From contig NZ_SJZI01000008.1 in the NCBI RefSeq assembly GCF_004337505.1, positions 420,767-484,766 of the forward strand: DNA of 64,000 bases. Reading direction: 5' to 3'. How positions within the stretch are numbered: the stretch's first letter is position 1; the number at the start of each line of letters is the position of its first letter. Positions 58,228 through 64,000 of the stretch are shown in pieces. Under the pieces are notes generated by a model, which saw nothing but the letters and a program-made list of their open reading frames with translations, did no database searches and was not told the origin of the DNA. Source of the stretch: Flaviaestuariibacter flavus. Its GTDB lineage: Bacteria; Bacteroidota; Bacteroidia; Chitinophagales; Chitinophagaceae. Made by a program: the position numbers and the translations under genes.

Positions 58228-60733
58228 ATTGTACTTCTACGGTTAGGGGCGTGGGACTTGCCGCCACGCTTTCAAATGAAAATTGAATCTTGTCGATATG
58301 CTCCGGACGCAGTTGCGCTGCCGCTGCCGAGCGGAACCAAAGGGGCTGGAATCCCGGGTAGGGACGCGGCAGCAGCAGGGTTTCCTCTGGCCGGAAATAG
58401 CCGAGCGGGAAGCGCTGCTCGGAATATTTGGTTCCCACCGGGATCCGCGCAACAAAGCTCCGCCCCCATATATCCACGATGGCTACCCGCAGGTTCGCGG
58501 TCCCTTCCGAACGTGCCAGCACCGCAATTGACGCGTTAAGAGAATCACCGGGATCAAGGGCATTCATGCGGTCGCCGCAGGATACCTGCCAGCCCACGGT
58601 GCTCCCCGCTTTGACTTCATTCATCGTGGCGCGCAGCAGCAGTGCATCGCCGCCCGGGGCATAGGTGTAGCCGATCGAGGAATTCCGCCAGTCGCTGATC
58701 CAGGGCGTCAGCCGGTCGCGGTCGCGCGCGGCATCGAAAAGCACGAGCGGTGCGCCGGGCGGCAGCACCCGCACCGCGTAACGGTCTTCGTTCACATAAT
58801 CCCACGCATAAGGATACCCCTTGATGCCGGCGGGATACACAAGCCACTCATCGCCCTGCTGCACGAGGATGCGGTATTCCAGCAGGCCGGCTTCCAGCAT
58901 TTCGGAAGGCACGACGCCTTCCCACCAGCCGTCGCCGCGCCGTTGCAGCTGTATCGTTTTCCACTTGTTGAGCGAATGGCGCAGCTCCGCCGAAACCCGG
59001 GCCGCCTCGCTAAGGCCGCCCGACTGAACGCGGATCGTGAAGGGCTTACCGGCAATGACTTCGGAAGCAGGCGTGTGAAGGATATAGGGCGCGCCGGAAT
59101 AGGGCGCCGGTACATAAAAAGGAACTTTGGCGGAAGCCACCGGCGCGGCACCGATCTCATAGATGCCCGGCTTTACCAGGAACCCGTCCTGGTCCGTGAT
59201 GGTCACGCCGCGGTTGGCACTATCGAGGCCCGCGAGGCGAAAGCCGGCCGCGAGCCCGGGCAGCCGCAGCGTCATCCGGTTGGCGGCAAAGGCCACGCGC
59301 ACGGCCTCGCGCGAAGGCGACGCCTTCCCGAAGGGGTCGCGCAGCCGCTGCGCATCGGGATATACCTCGAGCCGCCAGCGTCCCTCCCCGGTCTTATCGA
59401 GAAAATAGGCACCGCTGCCATCATAGCCGACAACGGGCGAAGAGCCGACACCCGCAATATGCTGCAGGCGCGCCGCATTGCGCGGTGCGGTTGTAGTGGT
59501 GGTGGAGTAATAGAATTCCTCCTCGCTGTTCATTTCGCTCCCGTCGTTCACACGGACGCGGAAAACATCGAAGAGCGTATCCACCGGGAAGACGCCATAG
59601 CTTTTCCCGCGCGGCAGGCGGTGGAAAGCCTTCGAAGCAATGAGCAGCGAAACCGCCTTGGACGGAGTATAAACAAGGTTGAGAAAATGCGTCTGGTATT
59701 CGGTGTTGGCAGAGGCGGTGGCAAGCGGGTCATACGCAAACTGCGTTGCCCACTGGAAGCCGGCGGTGCGGAAAGAGCGCGCCATTGCCGGGTACATGTT
59801 CGACTGGTAGACATCGCCGGCATCGAATTCATAAACCATCAGCGCGCGGTTCTTCAGCGCAGGCAAAGAGTCGAAGAACGGAATACGGTACTGGTCGACA
59901 TGCGGGAGGTAATTACCCTTTTGCTCGTGGTTGGCCACGAGGCCGGTAGGATACCACTGGAAGCTGTGGCCATCCACGTGGGCGGCCAGCACGGCACCTG
60001 CATAGGAAGGCGACTCGCTGATATTATAAAATACAGGCTTTGTCCAGCCGGTGCCCCGCACCGCGGCGGCCATCCGGTTGACGTATTCGGTGGTGCGTTC
60101 GCGCGGGCCGCTGTGGTGGGGCTCGTTGTTGATCTCGAGGGCGATCACATCCGGGTCGTCGATGTAGCGCTGCTTCGTATACGGATTCACATGGCGGAGA
60201 AACTGACGCAGGTAATTCTCCTGGGCCACGAATGCTTCTTCCTTTACCACGCTGGGTCCCTTGCCGTATTTGGTGGCAAAGCCAGGCGTCTTGCCGTCGC
60301 GTTCCGGATAGCCGTTGCCCCAGAAAGCGATCGGGGTCACCAGTATTTTTATGTTTCGCTCCTTGAGGCGCAGCAACAGGTAGTCGAATAGACGGAGGTG
60401 CTCGTTTTGCAGCAGGTTGCCGGCCGAGTCGGATATCTCCACATCCCACACGTGCACGCGGAAGGCGTCGAGGCCGAGTCGCGCCATATGCGCCACATCG
60501 GCATCGATGGCTTTTTCAATATCGCGGCCGAGCGCATTGTGCGAGCGATACCCGTAAGCAAAAGGGACCGTGTAGTTAACTCCGAAAAAGGCAGCTTCCT
60601 TACCATCGCGAGTGTAGCGGAGTACGCCGCTCCGATCCACGTAAACCAGGTTTTTACTGCCTTTTTGCTGGGCTGTTGCCGGCAGCGCGGATGCGGCAAG
60701 CAGCAGTAAAAAGAAAAATCGGATCATTGCCAT
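58208..60733 (-). CDS. GH5-like clan A glycoside hydrolase with C-terminal beta-sandwich
   Basis: 841 residues, signal peptide ending ALPATAQ. N-terminal TIM barrel (25-400): FFGVNYTVPFAYGYRS, LDAFRVHVWDVEIS, IALEINNEPHHSGP (acid/base Glu about 204) and ALMVYEFDAGDVY (nucleophile about 301). This is the clan GH-A plan; family GH5 is my best guess, though a more distant family is possible. The C-terminal 440 residues look like Ig and carbohydrate-binding sandwiches. Substrate unknown; co-operon genes point to galactan side chains. It begins 2 nt after the GH53 lipoprotein gene. Confidence 0.8.
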   Translation of the reverse strand: MAMIRFFFLLLLAASALPATAQQKGSKNLVYVDRSGVLRYTRDGKEAAFFGVNYTVPFAYGYRSHNALGRDIEKAIDADVAHMARLGLDAFRVHVWDVEISDSAGNLLQNEHLRLFDYLLLRLKERNIKILVTPIAFWGNGYPERDGKTPGFATKYGKGPSVVKEEAFVAQENYLRQFLRHVNPYTKQRYIDDPDVIALEINNEPHHSGPRERTTEYVNRMAAAVRGTGWTKPVFYNISESPSYAGAVLAAHVDGHSFQWYPTGLVANHEQKGNYLPHVDQYRIPFFDSLPALKNRALMVYEFDAGDVYQSNMYPAMARSFRTAGFQWATQFAYDPLATASANTEYQTHFLNLVYTPSKAVSLLIASKAFHRLPRGKSYGVFPVDTLFDVFRVRVNDGSEMNSEEEFYYSTTTTTAPRNAARLQHIAGVGSSPVVGYDGSGAYFLDKTGEGRWRLEVYPDAQRLRDPFGKASPSREAVRVAFAANRMTLRLPGLAAGFRLAGLDSANRGVTITDQDGFLVKPGIYEIGAAPVASAKVPFYVPAPYSGAPYILHTPASEVIAGKPFTIRVQSGGLSEAARVSAELRHSLNKWKTIQLQRRGDGWWEGVVPSEMLEAGLLEYRILVQQGDEWLVYPAGIKGYPYAWDYVNEDRYAVRVLPPGAPLVLFDAARDRDRLTPWISDWRNSSIGYTYAPGGDALLLRATMNEVKAGSTVGWQVSCGDRMNALDPGDSLNASIAVLARSEGTANLRVAIVDIWGRSFVARIPVGTKYSEQRFPLGYFRPEETLLLPRPYPGFQPLWFRSAAAAQLRPEHIDKIQFSFESVAASPTPLTVEVQYARLYR

Positions 60734-60735
60734 AA

Positions 60736-61782
60736 TCAGTTGTTGAAAGCCTGGAGGGCAGCCGTAGGACGCCCGGAGTTATCGAATGCGCCGAGTGTGT
60801 AGCCGTTCCAGCCGCCATAGGCCTGTGGCTCCCAGTAAAGCACACCGAGGCCTTTCTTATCGGGGATACTCCTGGTTTTTAAGATGATGTCGGAAAGGAA
60901 TGCCCGCGATTCGGAAGGGCTGTCCCAGGGCATACCCACCTCCACCACCATTACCTGCGTGTTATAACGGGTAATAAGATCGTTCATGTTGGCGAGCGCC
61001 TGCTGGTTAATTGACGCCCAGTTGGATGTAGTGGGATACAGGGAAAGCCCGATCACATCCCAGCGCGCGCCGTTGCTGCGCAGGCCGTCGAAAAGCCACC
61101 GGAACAGGGAATTATCCCAGCCGTTGGAAAGATGAACGATCACCTTTGTATTCGGAAAAACGCTTTTTACAGCATCATAACCGGCGTTGACCAGCTGTGC
61201 AAAACCCGCGATATTGGTGGAGGCACGGCCGGTGGGCCAGAGCATCCCGTTGTTGGTCTCATTGCCTACCTGTACCCATTCGGGTGTGATGCCGGCAGTC
61301 TTGAGAGCATCCAGTATTTCTACGGTATGTGATGTGACGGCGCTCCTGAGCCCGCCCTGATCAAGCGATGCCCACGCTGCGGGAACCGTCTGCTGCCCCG
61401 GGTCGGCCCAGGAGTCGCTGTAGTGAAAGTCGATCATTATCCGCAAGCCCAGGTTCTTCGCGCGCTGCGCCTTGGCCAGCACATCGTTCTTTCCGTTCCA
61501 TCCGCCGGCCGGGTTCACCCACACGCGGAGACGAATCGCATTCATACCAAGGCTTTTCAGGAGCTCCATGCCTTCGCGGGCAGCACCCGCAGAGTCGCGG
61601 AACTGGCGTCCGGCCGCCAGCATTTCGGAGATCCAGCTTACATCGGCTCCCCTGGCAAAAGGAGTATCGTTGACAGGCGCCGGAACAACCGGCGGCGCCG
61701 GCGCCACGGATGTATTTCCGGAGTTGCCGCTTTTGCTGCAGGCCGCAAGCAGGGCAAAGACGAACCAGGCTAGTCGTTTCAT
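60736..61782 (-). CDS. Arabinogalactan endo-beta-1,4-galactanase (GH53), lipoprotein
   Basis: 348 residues; lipobox FALLAAC with Cys at about 15. RGADVSWISEM, NAIRLRVWVNP, MIDFHYSDSWADPGQQ, EWVQVGNETNNGMLWPTG (acid/base Glu about 173) and MVVEVGMPW (nucleophile about 280) are GH53 hallmarks. It cuts beta-1,4-galactan at the cell surface. ATGA overlap with the LacI regulator gene. The GH53 domain of the downstream fusion protein is a paralogue. Confidence 0.92.
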   Translation of the reverse strand: MKRLAWFVFALLAACSKSGNSGNTSVAPAPPVVPAPVNDTPFARGADVSWISEMLAAGRQFRDSAGAAREGMELLKSLGMNAIRLRVWVNPAGGWNGKNDVLAKAQRAKNLGLRIMIDFHYSDSWADPGQQTVPAAWASLDQGGLRSAVTSHTVEILDALKTAGITPEWVQVGNETNNGMLWPTGRASTNIAGFAQLVNAGYDAVKSVFPNTKVIVHLSNGWDNSLFRWLFDGLRSNGARWDVIGLSLYPTTSNWASINQQALANMNDLITRYNTQVMVVEVGMPWDSPSESRAFLSDIILKTRSIPDKKGLGVLYWEPQAYGGWNGYTLGAFDNSGRPTAALQAFNN

Positions 61783-62816
61783 TTCTTACCGGTTAGGTTT
61801 TTTTGTGACGAGTCGCGGACAACAAGCGTCGGCTCCAGTACAAGGCGCTTCGGCTTGCCGGAATAAAAGCTTTCCCGCCCGGAGAGCGCGAAGAACAGGC
61901 GCGCCGCCTCCTCTCCCATCCGCACCGTTTGCTGGTCTACGGTAGTGAGCGAGGGCGTGATAAAGGCGCCAAAAGCCTCGTTGGCAAAGCCTACCACGCC
62001 CATTTCATCCGGCACGGCGATGCCGCGCGCGCGCAGCGCCTGGAGGGCTCCGAGGGCCGTGAAGTCCTCCACACAGCAAACGGCATCGGGCCGCTTTTTC
62101 AGTTCGAGGAGCGCTTCCATGCAGGCGGCGCCGCTGTCAACCGAAACATCGCCATGCACCACCAGCGCCGGGTCGAAAGGAAGGCCGTGGTGGAGGAGCG
62201 CCTCGCGGTAGCCCTGGAGGCGGGCTGCCCAGATGGGCACGTGCGCCTGCCCCCCGATAAAGGCGATGCGCCGGTAACCCTGCACTGCCAGGTGACCCGT
62301 AGCCAGGAAGGCGCCCTTGCGATCGTCGATGGAAACCGAGGGAACCGGCAGCGTCGCGTTCACACGGTCGAACAGGACAAGCGGAATACGTTGCTTTTGA
62401 AGGGCAAGCCAGTGCGCCGGATCGGTGGTGCCCTTGGCCACCGACACCAGCACACCGTCTACCTGCGAACGGAGAAAGGTCTGCACCCCGCGCCGCTCCC
62501 AGTCTTCCGACTCGTTGCTCTGATAGATGATGATATTATAGTCCTGCTCGCTGGCCACCTTTTCGATGCCGTGTACCACGGAGCCGAAGAAGTTGATCTC
62601 CGCGCTCGGGATCATGACGCCCAGGATTCGGGTTTTGCCCAGGCGCAGCGAAGACGCCACGCGGTTGGGCTGGTAGTGGAGCGCGCGCGCCGCGCGGTGC
62701 ACCGCGTCTTTGGTAGCCGCCGAAATGGCGGGATGGTTGTTGAGCGCCCGCGAAACGGTGGCCGCATTCACCTGCAGGCTTCGGGCAATGTCTTGTATGG
62801 TAGCACGACGGGGCAA
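61779..62816 (-). CDS. LacI-family transcriptional regulator of the galactan operon
   Basis: 345 residues. LacI HTH at the N-terminus: RRATIQDIARSLQVNAATVS, RALNNHPAIS. The hinge (YQPNRVASSLRLGKT) and periplasmic-binding-like sugar domain (LGVMIPSAEINFFGSVVHGIE, GVLVSVAKGT, IAFIGGQAHVPIWAARLQGY, GVVGFANEAFGAFITPSLTTVDQ) follow. No ATG precedes the HTH; the TTG at 62816, three bases after an operator palindrome, is the likely start. First gene of the galactan operon, coupled to GH53 by ATGA, so it probably represses itself and the operon. Confidence 0.88.
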   Translation of the reverse strand: MPRRATIQDIARSLQVNAATVSRALNNHPAISAATKDAVHRAARALHYQPNRVASSLRLGKTRILGVMIPSAEINFFGSVVHGIEKVASEQDYNIIIYQSNESEDWERRGVQTFLRSQVDGVLVSVAKGTTDPAHWLALQKQRIPLVLFDRVNATLPVPSVSIDDRKGAFLATGHLAVQGYRRIAFIGGQAHVPIWAARLQGYREALLHHGLPFDPALVVHGDVSVDSGAACMEALLELKKRPDAVCCVEDFTALGALQALRARGIAVPDEMGVVGFANEAFGAFITPSLTTVDQQTVRMGEEAARLFFALSGRESFYSGKPKRLVLEPTLVVRDSSQKNLTGKK

Positions 62817-62818
62817 TG

Positions 62819-62840
62819 TGCAATCGATTGCATAAATGTA
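62819..62840 (-). promoter_or_regulatory. LacI-type operator and -7-like box of the galactan operon
   Basis: TGCAATCGATTGCA (62819-62832) is a perfect 14-bp palindrome with the central CG usual for LacI-family operators. It directly follows TACATTTA (62840-62833), one mismatch to TAnnTTTG. A bound repressor would sit over the start of transcription. Confidence 0.75.
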
Positions 62841-62916
62841 AGGGGAGAACGGCCGCAGGGAGAAAAAAGTTTTTCGGGGGGCGGCATGCGTGGTTAAGCT
62901 GCCAGCGTTGGCGCCT

Positions 62917-63101
62917 GCGTGCGAAGCGACGCGCAGCGTCATTGCGAGCGCAGCGAAGCAAGCTCCTGATTTACGCAAGGTAGTCGTAGCCAGAGTAAGT
63001 TGCGAAGTGAAAGACGCTCGGGTTGCGGTCAATCTTCAGGTCTGGGAGTTTGCTTCGCTACGCTCGCAATGCCGGCCGAAGGCCGTCGTGCCAAGCGACG
63101 C
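62917..63101. repeat. Inverted pair of GCGAAGC/GCTTCGC repeats
   Basis: Left unit GCGAAGCGACGCGCAGCGTC plus ATTGCGAGCGCAGCGAAGC (62921-62959); right unit TTTGCTTCGCTACGCTCGCAAT (63049-63070) and GTGCCAAGCGACGC (63089-63102) in inverse order. About 90 bp between them shows no ORF. It accounts for most of the 436-bp LacI-GH63 gap. Confidence 0.65.
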
Positions 63102-63168
63102 CAAGCGCCCTACCGCGCATCGCGGATTCTCGATTCACGATTGCCGATTCACGTTCAGGCCCGGTTCT

Positions 63169-63208
63169 TGTGTACTTGGTACACAGATCTGCCTGCTTCG
63201 TATCTTTA
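63169..63208 (+). promoter_or_regulatory. Promoter with inverted-repeat operator before the GH63-like gene
   Basis: TGTGTAC-TTG-GTACACA (63169-63185) is a perfect inverted repeat whose centre is the -33 TTG; after a 22-bp spacer comes TATCTTTA (63201-63208). A regulator bound here would block the promoter. Confidence 0.55.
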
Positions 63209-63252
63209 TTCATCAACGCTTGCATTGCTATACCCTTAAAACGATCTCTCGT

Positions 63253-64000
63253 ATGAGCAATGCTGTGCCCAACCCCGCCGAATACAATCATCCCTTCTGG
63301 GGGCCTTACCTGAGCGAACGCCAGTGGGGCACCGTGCGCGAAGACTATAGCCCGGATGGCAATGCCTGGGAATATTTCCCCTTTGAGCAATCGCATTACC
63401 GTGCTTACCTCTGGGGTGAGGACGGGCTGGCCGGTATCTCCGACCGCCTCGGGCTGCTGTGCTTCGGCGTCGCCCTCTGGAATGGCAAGGACCCTATCCT
63501 GAAAGAGCGCCTTTACGGCCTGCACAACTACGAGGGCAATCATGGCGAGGATGTAAAAGAACTTTACTATTACCTCGACAACGTGCCCGACCACTCCTAC
63601 ATGGAGTTTCTTTATCAATACCCGCAGGCGGAATTTCCCTACGCGCAGCTCAAGACCGAGAACGCTGCCCGCGGGCGCCGCGAGCCGGAATACGAATTGC
63701 TCGACACCGGCCTCTTCGACAACGATCGCTACTTCGACGTGCAGGTGACCTATGCGCGCGGCGAGGGCGACGAGGTGTTTGTACGCATCGACGTCTGCAA
63801 CCGCGCTCCGCGTGCCGCCGACATTACGGTTTTGCCGACACTCTGGTTTTCGCAGCTGGCCCATGGGAAGGCCCAGACGCCGGTCATCACCGCGCAGGGC
63901 GCCGGCGCGGCCCGTGCCTTCCACGAGCGGATCGGCCCCTGGTATTTCTACTGCGCGCCCGGGGCGGAGCTGCTCTTTACCGACAACCGCAGCAACCTGG
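63253..64000 (+). CDS. GH63/MGH1-like glucosidase, partial
   Basis: The first 249 codons are visible and the gene runs past the window. HPFWGPYLSERQWGTVREDY, WEYFPFEQSHYRAYLWGEDG, ALWNGKDPILKERLYGL, GNHGEDVKELYYYLD and DTGLFDNDRYFDV match the N-terminal part of bacterial proteins related to GH63 glucosidases. No signal peptide, so cytosolic; it may act on short glucosides or glycogen-like sugars. The catalytic region lies outside the window. Confidence 0.85.
   Translation, partial: MSNAVPNPAEYNHPFWGPYLSERQWGTVREDYSPDGNAWEYFPFEQSHYRAYLWGEDGLAGISDRLGLLCFGVALWNGKDPILKERLYGLHNYEGNHGEDVKELYYYLDNVPDHSYMEFLYQYPQAEFPYAQLKTENAARGRREPEYELLDTGLFDNDRYFDVQVTYARGEGDEVFVRIDVCNRAPRAADITVLPTLWFSQLAHGKAQTPVITAQGAGAARAFHERIGPWYFYCAPGAELLFTDNRSNL

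Overview
The window is a contiguous, chromosome-like stretch of a high-GC Bacteroidota genome, most probably from the Chitinophagaceae (inference). The signs are: -7 boxes of the Bacteroidota type (TAnnTTTG) just upstream of many starts; two secreted proteins with C-terminal regions typical of the type IX secretion system (T9SS); DUF5689 lipoproteins, a DUF5916 protein and a DUF6728-type small protein; the bamD-rpoZ-coaBC gene order; and the ligase-associated DNA repair cluster. I see no rRNA, tRNA, CRISPR array, transposase or prophage. The genes at both ends (coaBC and a GH63-like glucosidase) are cut by the window edges.

Layout. 1-7 kb: core genes coaBC, rpoZ and bamD, an OmpA-family porin-like protein, a polyprenyl diphosphate synthase and recJ. 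7-21.5 kb: a probable extracellular nucleic-acid foraging locus. It holds a TonB-dependent receptor, two DUF5689 lipoproteins and a 2191-residue repeat-rich T9SS protein on the minus strand, with a divergent secreted EEP nuclease and a lipoprotein DNA/RNA non-specific endonuclease. 21.9-25.2 kb: rpsF-rpsR-rplI, a small T9SS protein and a Gly-rich RRM protein. 25.5-31.9 kb: rhomboid protease, DagK-like lipid kinase, small secreted protein, head-GIN lipoprotein, guaA and a periplasmic-binding-like protein. 32-39.5 kb: the ligase-associated repair set (MBL exonuclease, ATP-dependent DNA ligase, Lhr-like helicase, PdeM phosphoesterase) with a di-haem cytochrome c gene wedged in and coupled to the helicase. 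39.6-42.5 kb: a translationally coupled pair, a membrane protein and an endolysin-like amidase-SH3-GH19 enzyme. 42.5-52.9 kb: DUF5916 outer-membrane protein, LexA/S24-type regulator, surE, lpxB, small proteins, an FRG-domain protein, a MocR regulator and ilvE. 52.9-62.8 kb: a minus-strand galactan operon (LacI regulator, GH53 lipoprotein, GH5-like enzyme, GH2-GH53 fusion, SSS symporter, small membrane protein). 63.2 kb to the end: the GH63-like glucosidase.

Intergenic DNA is rich in repeats. There are two copies of a roughly 215-bp element with terminal inverted arms and a central hairpin, three copies of a nested palindromic repeat, several microsatellite-like phrases (two of which also lie in frame inside the Lhr-like helicase), and a degenerate 21-bp-period array upstream of guaA. 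Candidate operators stand out at the LexA-like gene, the LacI gene, the endolysin pair and the GH63-like gene.
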